Source: Streptomyces sp. DvalAA-43
Lineage (GTDB): Bacteria > Actinomycetota > Actinomycetes > Streptomycetales > Streptomycetaceae
Direction of reading: 5' to 3'
Assembly (NCBI RefSeq): GCF_900091725.1
Contig: NZ_FMBW01000039.1
Coordinates: 62,001 to 126,000 of the forward strand
DNA length: 64,000 bases
Position 1 is the first letter of the stretch. Each line of letters opens with the position of its first letter. The translations under genes were made by a program, and so were the position numbers. The notes under the pieces are model-generated. The model was not told where the DNA came from. It ran no database searches and worked only from the letters and a program-made list of their open reading frames with translations. Positions 53,451 through 62,497 of this stretch are shown piece after piece.

Positions 53451-55085
53451 GTGTTCGCCGCCCCCACCCCCCGTACCCGCGAACTCGGGACCGATGTCCT
53501 GGTGGTCGGTGCCGGTCTCGGCGGTCTCGCCGCCGCGCTGACCGCCGCCCGGTTCGGACACCGCGTCGTGCTCACCGAGGCGACCGACTGGCCCGGTGGC
53601 CTGTTCACCGCGCAGGCCGTGCCACTCGCCGACGGCCACCGCATCGAACTGGACCCCGTCTCCCCCGGCTACCGCGATCTGCGCGAGCGGATACGCGACT
53701 TCTACCGGCGCAACTACCCTCTGTGCCCGGAGCCGTTCGCCGATCCACTGCTCGACCCCGGCCTCAGTACCACCGGCCATCTCAGCCACGAGCCGCGCGC
53801 CGCGCTCGCGGTCGTCCAGGAGCTCCTCGCCCCGCACCTCGCCTCCGGCAGGCTCACCCTGCTGCTCGGCCACCGCCCGGTCGCGGCCCAGTCGGACGGG
53901 GACCGGGTGGCCGCGGTCACCCTCGCGGCGCCGGACGGCGAACCGCTGACGGTCAGCGCCCCCTACGTCGTCGACGCGACGGACCTCGGCGAGCTGCTCG
54001 CCCTCGCGGGCGTCGAGCACGTCACCGGCGCCGAGTCCCGCGAGGAGACCGGCGAACCGCACGCGCCCGCCGTGGCCGACCCGCTGGACCAGCTGCCGGT
54101 CTCCTGGGTCTTCGCCCTGGACCACCGCCCCGGTGAGGACCACACCGTCGACCGGCCGGCCGGCTACGACCGGTGGTCCGGCGCCTTCTCCTGGGACACC
54201 GCGGAACCCGGCGGCGGCCCGGCCCGCTCCGTCCCGCTGTTCCTGCACGAGCCGGACGACGTCCCGCACTGGGCCGCGCCGCCCAACGACCGCTGGCACC
54301 AGCTGCGGGCGCTCGCCCGGAGCCGCTATCTGCCCGGTACGTTCGACAGCGACATCACCCTGGTCGACTGGGAGCAGACCGCCTACACGGGGCTCCCGCT
54401 CGCCGGAGCCGGGGACGAGGTACGGGCGCGGGCCGAGCGGGAGGCGCGCGAGCAGGCCCTGTCGTTCCTGTACTGGATGCAGACGAGCGCGCCCCGGCAC
54501 GACGGCGGTCAGGGCTATCCCGAGCTGCGTCCGAGGCCCGATGCCACGGGCACGGACGACGGTTTCGCCAAGACCCCGCACATACGCGAATCCCGGCGCA
54601 TCCGGGCCGAGTTCACCCTGCTGGAACACCAGCTGACCGCCGCGGCACGGGCCGGGGCGCCGGGCGCCGAGACCTTCACGGACAGCGTGGGAACCCTGCG
54701 CTCGCGGATCACCCTGCGCCCCGGGACCGGTGGCGGTACGGGACTGGATCTGGAGTGTCTGCCGTTCCAGCTGCCGCTGGGGGCGCTGCTGCCGGTCCGG
54801 GTGGAGAATCTGCTTCCGGCCGGGCGGAACATCGGCGCCACCCATCTCAGCGCACCCGCGCTCGGCGGGCACGCGGGCCAGTGGAGCATCGGTGAGGCCG
54901 TCGGCGCACTGGTCTCGTACTGCCTGGAACACCGGCTGCCGCCCCGTGCGGTCCGCGGGAGCGAGCAGCGGCTCGCCTCCTTCCAGAACCGGTTGAGCAC
55001 CTCCCTCGGTCTCGCCCTCGACTGGCCGGACCGGCTCCGCACCGGCCCGGTGACCAGTGCCGGGGCGCTCTACGCCACCCTCTGA
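53451..55085 (+). CDS. FAD-dependent oxidoreductase (FAD_oxidored type)
   Basis: A 544-residue flavoprotein. The N-terminal dinucleotide fold reads VLVVGAGLGGLAAALTAARF (about 16-35), followed by EATDWPGGLFTAQAVPLADG and the motif YVVDATDLGELLALAG (about 176-191). The C-terminal part has NLLPAGRNIGATHLS and GGHAGQWSIGEAVGALVSYC, typical of FAD oxidoreductases found in polysaccharide-utilisation and sugar-catabolic loci. The substrate is unknown. No signal peptide. The GTG start follows GAGGGAGGAG. Cotranscribed with the hybrid regulator, and a 10-bp hairpin follows its stop. Confidence 0.82.
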   Translation: MFAAPTPRTRELGTDVLVVGAGLGGLAAALTAARFGHRVVLTEATDWPGGLFTAQAVPLADGHRIELDPVSPGYRDLRERIRDFYRRNYPLCPEPFADPLLDPGLSTTGHLSHEPRAALAVVQELLAPHLASGRLTLLLGHRPVAAQSDGDRVAAVTLAAPDGEPLTVSAPYVVDATDLGELLALAGVEHVTGAESREETGEPHAPAVADPLDQLPVSWVFALDHRPGEDHTVDRPAGYDRWSGAFSWDTAEPGGGPARSVPLFLHEPDDVPHWAAPPNDRWHQLRALARSRYLPGTFDSDITLVDWEQTAYTGLPLAGAGDEVRARAEREAREQALSFLYWMQTSAPRHDGGQGYPELRPRPDATGTDDGFAKTPHIRESRRIRAEFTLLEHQLTAAARAGAPGAETFTDSVGTLRSRITLRPGTGGGTGLDLECLPFQLPLGALLPVRVENLLPAGRNIGATHLSAPALGGHAGQWSIGEAVGALVSYCLEHRLPPRAVRGSEQRLASFQNRLSTSLGLALDWPDRLRTGPVTSAGALYATL

Positions 55086-55095
55086 TCCGACCCGC

Positions 55096-55118
55096 TGCCC
55101 TTCCCCCCGGGAAGGGCA
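55096..55118 (+). terminator. Hairpin terminator after FAD oxidoreductase
   Basis: TGCCCTTCCC (55096-55105) pairs perfectly over 10 bp with GGGAAGGGCA (55109-55118) around a CCC loop, 10 nt after the stop. It separates this unit from the next promoter and operator. Confidence 0.75.
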
Positions 55119-55133
55119 CCTTCCCGACCTGTT

Positions 55134-55147
55134 GGAAAACGCTTACC
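55134..55147. promoter_or_regulatory. LacI-type operator, site 3 (before oxidoreductase operon)
   Basis: GGAAAACGCTTACC (55134-55147), in the wider frame TTGG...CCAA (55132-55149), is a near-palindrome 38 nt before the Gfo/Idh/MocA start. It matches sites 1 and 2 in the core and places the oxidoreductase-deacetylase-mannosidase operon under the same LacI regulator. Confidence 0.7.
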
Positions 55148-55185
55148 AATCCCGGCGGCTCACGCCCTCAGCCTGGACGGCCCCT

Positions 55186-56295
55186 GTGACTGTGACTCCC
55201 TATCGTGTACTGCTCGTCGGCGCGGGCAACATCGCCCGTGCCGTCCATATGCCGGCGTTTCTCGAACTCCCCTCGGACTTCGCGGTGGTGGGTGCCGTCG
55301 ACGCCGACCCCGCGGCCGCCCGTTCCTTCGCCGCCGACTTCGCGCTCCCCCACCACTCCACCGATCTCGCCGCCTCGCTGGGCGAGCTCCGCCCCGACCT
55401 CGTCGTCATCGCCTCGCCGCCCGTCGCCCACCGGGAACAGGTCGTCGCGGCCCTGACGGCCGGAGCCTGGGTCTGGTGCGAGAAGCCGCCCGCGCTCAGC
55501 CTCGCGGAGTACGACGCCATGACCGCCGCCGAGGGGGAGCACGGCCCGTACGCCCCGATCGTCTTCCAGCACCGGTTCGGCTCGGGGGCCGAGCACGCCA
55601 GGGCGCTCATCGCCTCCGGGGAGCTGGGGGCACCGCTCGTCGCCCACTGCCAGACCACCTGGTACCGCGACGACGCCTACTACGCCGTTCCCTGGCGCGG
55701 GAAGTGGGCGACCGAGGGCGCGGGCCCCGCGATGGGGCTCGGCATCCACCAGATCGACCTGCTGCTCGAACTGCTCGGTGACTGGGCGGAGATCCGGGCC
55801 ATGGCGGGCCGGCTGGCCCGTGATGTCGAGACCGACGACGTCACCACCGCCACCGTGCGCTTCGCCTCGGGCGCGCTGGCCACCGTGGTCAACAGCGCCC
55901 TCTCGCCGCGCCAGCTGAGCCATCTGCGGATCGATCTGCGGGACGCCACGATCGAGCTGAACCATCTCTATGGTTACGGGAACGGCGACTGGACGTACAC
56001 CCCGGCGCCCGGTGTCGACCCCGGCCGGGCGGACGGCTGGAGCTCCCCGGCCGAGTCCGTCCCGAGCTCGCACGCCGCCCAGCTCCGCTCCCTCCTGGCC
56101 GACATGCGGGCCGGGCGGCGGCCCAGGGCGAGCGCCGGGGACGGCCGCCGCTCCCTGGAGCTGATCACCGCGATGTACAAGGCGGCGCTCACCGGTCTGC
56201 CGGTCCTGGCCGGCGAGATCGTCCCGGGCGACCCCTTCTACACCGCGCTGCACGGCTCCGTACCCGGCTGGGCGCCGCGGGAGTCCGGGCGATGA
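55186..56295 (+). CDS. Gfo/Idh/MocA-family oxidoreductase
   Basis: A 369-residue NAD(P)-dependent sugar dehydrogenase. The Rossmann loop is VLLVGAGNIARAVHMPAFL (8-26), then VVIASPPVAHREQVVAAL, and CEKPPALSLAEYDAM supplies the conserved EKP Lys. The C-terminal domain has GLGIHQIDLLLELLGDW with the catalytic His region. These enzymes oxidise or epimerise sugars, inositols and glycosides. The GTG start at 55186 is preferred to GTG 55192; no strong ribosome site is visible. It opens a three-gene operon with the deacetylase-like and mannosidase genes. Confidence 0.88.
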   Translation: MTVTPYRVLLVGAGNIARAVHMPAFLELPSDFAVVGAVDADPAAARSFAADFALPHHSTDLAASLGELRPDLVVIASPPVAHREQVVAALTAGAWVWCEKPPALSLAEYDAMTAAEGEHGPYAPIVFQHRFGSGAEHARALIASGELGAPLVAHCQTTWYRDDAYYAVPWRGKWATEGAGPAMGLGIHQIDLLLELLGDWAEIRAMAGRLARDVETDDVTTATVRFASGALATVVNSALSPRQLSHLRIDLRDATIELNHLYGYGNGDWTYTPAPGVDPGRADGWSSPAESVPSSHAAQLRSLLADMRAGRRPRASAGDGRRSLELITAMYKAALTGLPVLAGEIVPGDPFYTALHGSVPGWAPRESGR

Positions 56296-57017
56296 CCGAC
56301 CGCCCGGACCGCCCCGCCGACCGTGCCCTGCTGCTCACCTTCGACGACCGGCACGTACGCGCATGGACCGCCGCCGCCCCGCTGTTCGCGTCGTACGGGG
56401 CGCGTGTCACCTTCTTCGTCTGTGAGCCGGACCGGCTCGACCGGGACGAGGTGCGGCTGCTGCGCCGGCTGGCGGACGACGGCCACACCATCGGCTGCCA
56501 CGGTCTGCGGCACGAGCGGGCACCCGAATTCGTCGCCGCACACGGCGCGGGCGCCTATCTCGACCGCGAGGTCGTGCCCGCCCTCGACGGGCTGCGCCGC
56601 CTCGGCTTCCCGTCCCGCACCTTCGCCTACCCGTGCAGCGCCCGCGACGAGAACACCGACCGGCTGCTCCTGACGCTCTTCGAGCGGCTGCGCGGCGGCG
56701 TACCCGTGGGCCGTCGCGCCGATCCGTCCCTCGCGGCCGAACTGCACGTCCCGGCCGGTGATCTCGCCGACCGGCGGGTCCTGCTCGGCTGTTCGGTGGA
56801 CTCCGGGCGCGGAACCCTCGCGTACGGGGACGATCTGGGCGGCGTCGAGGCGGCGCTGCGCCGGACCGCCGAGCACGGCGGCGTGACCACGCTCTACGCC
56901 CACTGCGTCGCCGACGCCCACGAGGCCAACCATGTGACCCCGGCCCGGCTGGAGAAGCTCCTGGCCGCGGCCGACGGGATGTCACTGCCCTGCGTGGGCT
57001 TCGACGAGCTCCCGTGA
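56292..57017 (+). CDS. Polysaccharide deacetylase-like (NodB fold) protein
   Basis: A 241-residue protein of the NodB carbohydrate esterase fold. LLTFDDRHVRAW near the start is motif 1 (metal Asp-Asp), and HTIGCHGLRHERAPEF around 64-80 gives the H-x(S/T/G)-x-x-H motif 2. FAYPCSARDENTDRLLL is motif 3. No signal peptide, so it acts inside the cell, unlike chitin or peptidoglycan deacetylases; cytoplasmic removal of an acetyl or formyl group from a sugar is plausible. Starts in the stop of the oxidoreductase gene (ATGA) and precedes the mannosidase gene by 46 bp. Confidence 0.85.
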   Translation: MTDRPDRPADRALLLTFDDRHVRAWTAAAPLFASYGARVTFFVCEPDRLDRDEVRLLRRLADDGHTIGCHGLRHERAPEFVAAHGAGAYLDREVVPALDGLRRLGFPSRTFAYPCSARDENTDRLLLTLFERLRGGVPVGRRADPSLAAELHVPAGDLADRRVLLGCSVDSGRGTLAYGDDLGGVEAALRRTAEHGGVTTLYAHCVADAHEANHVTPARLEKLLAAADGMSLPCVGFDELP

Positions 57018-57063
57018 ACCACTACCGCGTCGCACACATTTCATTCAGAGGGGCCCTTCACTC

Positions 57064-60000
57064 ATGCATGACGACCGCACACTGACCGAGGAACGGCTCG
57101 ACCGCGCCCTGCGCGAGCGCATCCGCCCCGCCGTCCATCCCCGGACGGCACCGCTGGAGTTCGAGGTCTGGCACGCCCCCGGCGAACCGGTGCCCTTCGC
57201 CGAGGCGATGGCCGCCCCCTTCGAGGCCGGCGCCGTCGGCGACGACTGGGGGCCGGCCTGGGGCACCAGCTGGTTCCGGGTGACCGGCCGCGTCCCGGCG
57301 GACTGGGCGGGCGAGACCGTCGAAGCGGTGATCGACCTGGGCTTCGCCAAGGACCGTCCCGGATTCTCCGCGGAGGCGCTGGCCCACCGGCCGGACGGCA
57401 GCGTGGTCAAGGCGCTCAACCCGCGCAACACCTGGCTGCGGGTCGGCGAACCGGTGGCGGGCGGCGAGGAGTTCACGTACGTCCTGGAAGCCGCCGCCAA
57501 TCCGGAGATCCTGGAGGGCGTCAGTGCGCTGGGGGACCGGGAGACCGCGGGCAGCGAGCCGCTGTACCGGGTCGAGCGGATGGACCTCGCGGTCTTCGAC
57601 CGGCAGGTGTGGGAGCTGGTCCAGGACCTGGAGGTGCTCGACCAGCTGATGCGGCAGCTGCCACTCGGCTCGGCGCGCCGCTGGGAGATCCTGCGCGCGG
57701 TGGAACGCTGCCTGGACGCGCTCGACCTGGATGCCGTGGGCGCGAGCGCGCCCGCCGCCCGGGAACGGCTGCGCGCCGTGCTCTCCTCCCCCGCCCATGC
57801 CTCCGCCCACCGGCTGTCGGCGGTGGGTCACGCGCACATCGACTCGGCGTGGCTGTGGCCGCTGCGGGAGACGGTGCGCAAGGTCGCCCGCACCACCTCC
57901 AATGTGCTGGCGCTGATGGACGACCGGCCGGAGTTCGTCTTCGCGATGTCGCAGGCGCAGCAGCTGGACTGGCTGCGGGAGCACCAGCCCGCGCTGTACG
58001 CCCGGGTGAAGGAGAAGGCGGCCGCCGGTCAGTTCGTGCCGGTGGGCGGGATGTGGGTGGAGTCGGACACCAATATGCCGGGGTCGGAGGCGCTGGCCCG
58101 GCAGTTCGTGTACGGCAAGCGGTTCTTCCTGGAGGAGTTCGGGATCGAGACCGAGGAGGTGTGGCTGCCCGACTCGTTCGGCTACTCGGCGGCGCTCCCG
58201 CAGCTGGTGAAGCTCTCGGGTTCGCGCTGGTTCCTCACCCAGAAGATCTCGTGGAACACGACGAACCCGTTCCCGCACCACTCCTTCCTCTGGGAGGGGC
58301 TGGACGGCACCCGGGTGTTCACACACTTCCCGCCGGTGGACACCTATGTGGCCGAGCTGTCCGGCGAGGAGCTCGCGCACGCCGAGGAGAACTTCCGGGA
58401 CAAGGGGCACGCCACGCGCTCGCTCGTGCCGTTCGGCTGGGGCGACGGCGGTGGCGGCCCCACCCGCGAGATGCTGGCGCGTGCCGAGCGGCTCGCGGAT
58501 CTGGAGGGTTCGCCCCGGGTGACGATCGAGCGGCCCGCGGACTTCTTCGCCGCCGCCGAGGCGGAGTACGAGCGGCCGCCGGTGTGGCTGGGCGAGCTGT
58601 ATCTGGAGCTGCACCGGGGCACGTACACCTCGCAGGCGCGGACCAAGCAGGGCAACCGGCGCAGCGAACATCTGCTGCGGGAGGCCGAGCTGTGGGCGGC
58701 CACCGCCGCCGTCCGGACCGGATTCCCTTATCCGTACGAGGAGTTGGACCGGATCTGGAAGAGCGTGCTGCTGCACCAGTTCCACGACATCCTGCCGGGT
58801 TCGTCGATCGCCTGGGTGCACCGGGAGGCCGAGGCGACCTACGCCCGGATCGCCGGTGAGCTCGAAGCGGTGATCGGCGCGGCGCAGCGGTCCCTGGCCG
58901 GTGCCCCGGAGGAGGGCTCGGCGGTGGTGTTCAACTCCGCCCCGCACGGCCGGGCCGGCATCGCGGCGGGCGGTGCGGCGCTCGCACCCCGGGACCCGGA
59001 GCCGGCGGTGGAGGTCGAGGAGCTCGGCTCCGGCTTCCGGCTGGACAACGGGCTGCTCCGGGTGACCGTGGACGCGCGGGGGCTGGTGGTCTCGGTCGTC
59101 GACCTGGTGGCGGGGCGCGAGACGGTCGCCCCGGGCTGCGCGGCGAATCTGCTCCAGGTCCACCCGGATCTGCCCAACCACTGGGACGCGTGGGACGTCG
59201 ATGCCTTCTACCGCAACACGGTGACCGATCTGACGGAGGCGGACGTGGTGCGCCGCAGCGGTGACGGTGTCGAGGTGGTGCGTACCTTCGGCTCGTCCCG
59301 CGTCACCCAGCTGCTCTCCCTGCGGCCCGGTGCCCGGCGCCTCGACATCGACACCGAGGTCGACTGGCACGAGCGGGAGAAGTTCCTCAAGGCGTCCTTC
59401 CCTATCGATGTGCGGGCCGACCACTCCACGGCGGAGACCCAGTTCGGGCACGTCCAGCGGCCGACGCACACCAACACCAGCTGGGAGGCGGCCAAGTTCG
59501 AGATCTGTGCCCATCGTTTCCTGCACGTCGGCGAGCCGGGCTGGGGCGCGGCGCTGATCAACGACTCGACGTACGGGCACGATGTGACCCGTACGGTCCG
59601 CGAGGACGGCTCGACCACGACCACGGTGCGGCTGTCGCTGCTGCGGGCGCCCCGCTATCCCGACCCGGCGACCGACCAGGGGGTGCACCGGCTGCGGTAC
59701 GCGTTGCTGCCGGGGGCGACGATCGGTGACGCGGTCCGCGAGGGCTGGCGCCTCGGCCTTCCCGAGCGCCGGGTGGCGGGCAGTGCCGGGGTCGCCCCGC
59801 TGGTCTCGGTGGACGAGGACGCGGTGGTCGTGACGGCCGTGAAGCTCGCCGACGACGGGAGCGGTGATGTGGTGGTCCGGCTCCACGAGGCGCACGGTGG
59901 GCGGGTCTCGGCCCGTCTGACGGCGGGTTTCGCGCTGGCCGGGGCGAGCGTGACGGACCTGCTGGAGCGCCCGCTCGCCGACGAGACCGCCGCGGTGGAC

Positions 60001-60072
60001 GGCGACGCGGTGCGGCTGGTGCTGCGGCCCTTCCAGATCGTGACGCTCAGGCTCACGCCCGACGGGCGCTGA
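57064..60072 (+). CDS. GH38 alpha-mannosidase
   Basis: A 1002-residue family 38 glycoside hydrolase. VGHAHIDSAWLWPLRE (255-270) holds the zinc ligands His256 and Asp260 region, and LPDSFGYSAALPQLV (368-382) the nucleophile Asp370. HQFHDILPGSSIAWVHREA (about 574-592) and the middle LHRGTYTSQARTKQGNRR are family hallmarks. No signal peptide, so it degrades mannosides or mannosyl-oligosaccharides that have been imported, in the cytoplasm. It is the last gene of the operon under LacI site 3 and is closed by a hairpin. The matching 1065-codon open frame on the other strand is a shadow. Confidence 0.92.
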   Translation: MHDDRTLTEERLDRALRERIRPAVHPRTAPLEFEVWHAPGEPVPFAEAMAAPFEAGAVGDDWGPAWGTSWFRVTGRVPADWAGETVEAVIDLGFAKDRPGFSAEALAHRPDGSVVKALNPRNTWLRVGEPVAGGEEFTYVLEAAANPEILEGVSALGDRETAGSEPLYRVERMDLAVFDRQVWELVQDLEVLDQLMRQLPLGSARRWEILRAVERCLDALDLDAVGASAPAARERLRAVLSSPAHASAHRLSAVGHAHIDSAWLWPLRETVRKVARTTSNVLALMDDRPEFVFAMSQAQQLDWLREHQPALYARVKEKAAAGQFVPVGGMWVESDTNMPGSEALARQFVYGKRFFLEEFGIETEEVWLPDSFGYSAALPQLVKLSGSRWFLTQKISWNTTNPFPHHSFLWEGLDGTRVFTHFPPVDTYVAELSGEELAHAEENFRDKGHATRSLVPFGWGDGGGGPTREMLARAERLADLEGSPRVTIERPADFFAAAEAEYERPPVWLGELYLELHRGTYTSQARTKQGNRRSEHLLREAELWAATAAVRTGFPYPYEELDRIWKSVLLHQFHDILPGSSIAWVHREAEATYARIAGELEAVIGAAQRSLAGAPEEGSAVVFNSAPHGRAGIAAGGAALAPRDPEPAVEVEELGSGFRLDNGLLRVTVDARGLVVSVVDLVAGRETVAPGCAANLLQVHPDLPNHWDAWDVDAFYRNTVTDLTEADVVRRSGDGVEVVRTFGSSRVTQLLSLRPGARRLDIDTEVDWHEREKFLKASFPIDVRADHSTAETQFGHVQRPTHTNTSWEAAKFEICAHRFLHVGEPGWGAALINDSTYGHDVTRTVREDGSTTTTVRLSLLRAPRYPDPATDQGVHRLRYALLPGATIGDAVREGWRLGLPERRVAGSAGVAPLVSVDEDAVVVTAVKLADDGSGDVVVRLHEAHGGRVSARLTAGFALAGASVTDLLERPLADETAAVDGDAVRLVLRPFQIVTLRLTPDGR

Positions 60073-60078
60073 GCCGTC

Positions 60079-60112
60079 CGGGGCGGGTGCGCACCGCTGC
60101 GGGCCCGCCCCG
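60079..60112 (+). terminator. Hairpin terminator after alpha-mannosidase gene
   Basis: CGGGGCGGG (60079-60087) pairs with CCCGCCCCG (60104-60112) over 9 bp, with a 16-nt loop, 6 nt after the stop. It marks the end of the catabolic operon. Confidence 0.65.
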
Positions 60113-60124
60113 TACTCTTCTGCC

Positions 60125-61855
60125 ATGAACGCTGGGGGTCCTGTGCGCCGTGTGATCGACAACCGTTTCGAGCTGGTGAACAGGCTCGGCAGCGGCGGCA
60201 TGGGCATGGTGTGGCGGGCCCATGACCTGGCTCTGCACCGCGATGTGGCACTCAAGGAAGTACGGCCCCCGGACCCGGCGCTCGCCGAGAACGACCCGGA
60301 GTCGGCCAGGCTGCTGCGCGAACGGGTGCTGCGTGAGGCCCGTGCGCTGGCCCGGCTCGATCACCCGGGTGTGGTCACGGTCCACCACATCGTGGACGGC
60401 GGCGACGGAACGTACCCGTGGATCGTGATGGAGCTGGTGCCGGGAGCCTCCCTGGCGGAGCGGCTGGCCGAGGGCACGCTGACCCCGGCCGAGGCCGCCG
60501 GGCTGGGCCGCGGGGTGCTGTCCGCGCTGCGCGCCGCCCATGCGGCCGGAATCCTGCACCGTGACGTCAAGCCCGCCAACGTACTGCTGCGGGCCGACGG
60601 GAGCCCGGTGCTCACCGACTTCGGCATCGCGGCGATCCGCGAGTCCACCAGTCTGACGGCGACCGGCTCCATCATCGGCTCCCCCGACTACATGGCGCCC
60701 GAGCGCATCCGGGGCGACGAGGGCGATCCCTCGTCGGACCTGTGGTCGCTCGGCATGATGCTGTACGTCGCCGTGGAGGGCCGCCATCCGCTGCGCAAGG
60801 CCACCACCCTGGCGACGCTGGCGGCCGTGCTGGACGAGGAGATCCCGCCTGCCCGGCAGGCCGGTCCGCTGGCTCCGGTGCTGGACGCGCTGCTGACCCG
60901 GGACACGGCCGCGCGGCCCGGTCCCGAGGAGCTCGACCGGATGCTGGCCGCGGTGGGCGAGCCGGCCGGGGTCCCGGGGGCGGCGGCCCCGCAGGATTCC
61001 GTACCGCCGCGGCAGGACCCGCCCACCCGGCAGGACGCGGTGCCGCCCGGCTTCGGCCGGCCCGGCCCGACCACCGTCCTGCCCACCGCCCCCGTCCGGC
61101 CCTCCTCCGGTACACAGGGGCCCGGTAGTCGGCCCGTCACCACTCCCCCGCGTCCGGCGCCCGCGACGCTGGGGGCCCAGGAGATACGCCGCCGGGTCCG
61201 GCGGGGCCGTGCCGTCGCGATCACCACCGCGCTCGCCGGTACCGCGCTGACCGGCGTCCTGGTCTGGTCGCTGGTGCCCGACCCGGACGCGAAGGCGTCG
61301 GACCAGGACACGAAGGTGTCCGGCAGCGCCCCGTCCACCCCCGGCGGTGCCGCCACTGGCGAAACCGGGGAGAAGACAAGCGCGCCGAAGGGCCCGGCCC
61401 CGACCAGGAACCTGCTGACGCCCTCCGCCGTGCGGTCCGTCGTCGCGGCGCTCAAGCCGGTGATGGGCGGCACCGAGGTCACGTCGTTCACGCTGTTCGA
61501 CGTGCACGCGAGCGTCGAGGCCCCGGTCGCGAAGAACAAGGGCCTGTACGACGTCTACACCTACCGGGACGGCAAGGCCGCCCGCGAACGCGCGGGCGGC
61601 ACCCTCGCGCCGGACGCCAAGTCCGTGGACCTGGAGAAGGTCGACTGGGACGCCCTGCCGGGGCTGATACGCCGGGCGGACAAGGAGCTCGGTGTCTCCG
61701 AGCCCACCAGCCACTACCTGGACATCGATCCGGCCTCCCCGTTCGACGACTACCAGCCGACGCTCAGCGTCTATGTCTCGGACGAGTACGGCGGCGCCTA
61801 TCTGCGGGCCGACATCAACGGCAAGGTGCTCAAGGAGTATCCGCGCAACGGCTGA
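60125..61855 (+). CDS. Membrane-anchored serine/threonine protein kinase
   Basis: A 576-residue PASTA-less Hanks-type kinase. The glycine loop is GSGGMG (22-27), the catalytic Lys44 is in VALKEV, the HRD motif gives Asp147 (HRDVKPAN) and DFG Asp165; the activation segment reads ATGSIIGSPDYMAPE. A Pro/Gln-rich linker (about 280-350) leads to one membrane segment (about 363-383), then a 190-residue extracellular domain (FTLFDVHASVEAP, YLDIDPASPFDDYQP) that is common in Streptomyces kinases and has no known ligand. It phosphorylates cytoplasmic targets in response to an outside signal. Not linked by operon to the catabolic genes. Confidence 0.92.
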   Translation: MNAGGPVRRVIDNRFELVNRLGSGGMGMVWRAHDLALHRDVALKEVRPPDPALAENDPESARLLRERVLREARALARLDHPGVVTVHHIVDGGDGTYPWIVMELVPGASLAERLAEGTLTPAEAAGLGRGVLSALRAAHAAGILHRDVKPANVLLRADGSPVLTDFGIAAIRESTSLTATGSIIGSPDYMAPERIRGDEGDPSSDLWSLGMMLYVAVEGRHPLRKATTLATLAAVLDEEIPPARQAGPLAPVLDALLTRDTAARPGPEELDRMLAAVGEPAGVPGAAAPQDSVPPRQDPPTRQDAVPPGFGRPGPTTVLPTAPVRPSSGTQGPGSRPVTTPPRPAPATLGAQEIRRRVRRGRAVAITTALAGTALTGVLVWSLVPDPDAKASDQDTKVSGSAPSTPGGAATGETGEKTSAPKGPAPTRNLLTPSAVRSVVAALKPVMGGTEVTSFTLFDVHASVEAPVAKNKGLYDVYTYRDGKAARERAGGTLAPDAKSVDLEKVDWDALPGLIRRADKELGVSEPTSHYLDIDPASPFDDYQPTLSVYVSDEYGGAYLRADINGKVLKEYPRNG

Positions 61856-61867
61856 GCCCTGTGCGGG

Positions 61868-62497
61868 TCAGCCGAACAGCCGCATCAGCACCAGCAGCAC
61901 GGCCGCGCAGGCCACGCCCGTCACCAGGGTCCAGAATCCGGCCGGGAGCCCGGTGGTCCGGTCCTTGACCTCGGTCGGAGGGGAGGCGCTGTTCGCTCGG
62001 GCCAGCCATACGCTCGGCGGATCGTTGGGGACGACGACCCGCCAGGGCTGCTCCGGGTCGTACTCGACGACGGCCCTGGAGCGGTGCGTCAGCCCCTGCA
62101 CATCGAGCGGGTGACAGACCTGGATCCGGTATGCGGGGAGCTCGTCGGGCATCACGGTCAGGTCGAAGGCGAACACGGAGTTCACCGACCGTCCGTCGAG
62201 GACCGGCCGGCCGGTCTTCTTGTCGACGGTCCGCACCCCGTTGACCACGGCGGGCGCGAAGGCCCGCGGCCCGCCGGAGCGCAGCCCCGTCATCACCATG
62301 CTCGTCCGCATCGGCTCGGCCGCATCGCCGAGGACCGTCAGGACCAGGGCCGTTGCGGGGATGCCGGTGATCAGCAGCCAGCGGGGGCCGTCGACGGCGC
62401 CCTGGACCAGCGCGGCGAAGGCGAGTCCGATGAGGAGGGCGGCCACCAGTCTGAACGCGTTGAAGAGCCTGCGCAGGGACGATGTCGTTGCGTTCAT
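61868..62497 (-). CDS. DUF3592-like membrane protein
   Basis: A 209-residue protein with two membrane segments near the N-terminus (about 17-33 and 41-57), an extracytoplasmic beta-rich region (VNSVFAFDLTVMPDELP, YRIQVCHPLDVQGLTHRS, VVEYDPEQPWRVVVP) and one at the C-terminus (about 187-205). The central pattern resembles the DUF3592-type domain, and the paired upstream gene has a similar module. Function unknown. The start overlaps the upstream stop in an ATGA. It converges on the kinase gene with a 12-bp gap. Confidence 0.65.
   Translation of the reverse strand: MNATTSSLRRLFNAFRLVAALLIGLAFAALVQGAVDGPRWLLITGIPATALVLTVLGDAAEPMRTSMVMTGLRSGGPRAFAPAVVNGVRTVDKKTGRPVLDGRSVNSVFAFDLTVMPDELPAYRIQVCHPLDVQGLTHRSRAVVEYDPEQPWRVVVPNDPPSVWLARANSASPPTEVKDRTTGLPAGFWTLVTGVACAAVLLVLMRLFG

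Noticed and set aside
57058..60255. 1065-codon open frame antisense to the alpha-mannosidase gene
   Set aside because: It has Arg/Gly/Val/Leu-rich shadow composition with no recognisable domain, and the sense strand encodes a complete GH38 enzyme with all motifs. Third-position GC bias explains it.
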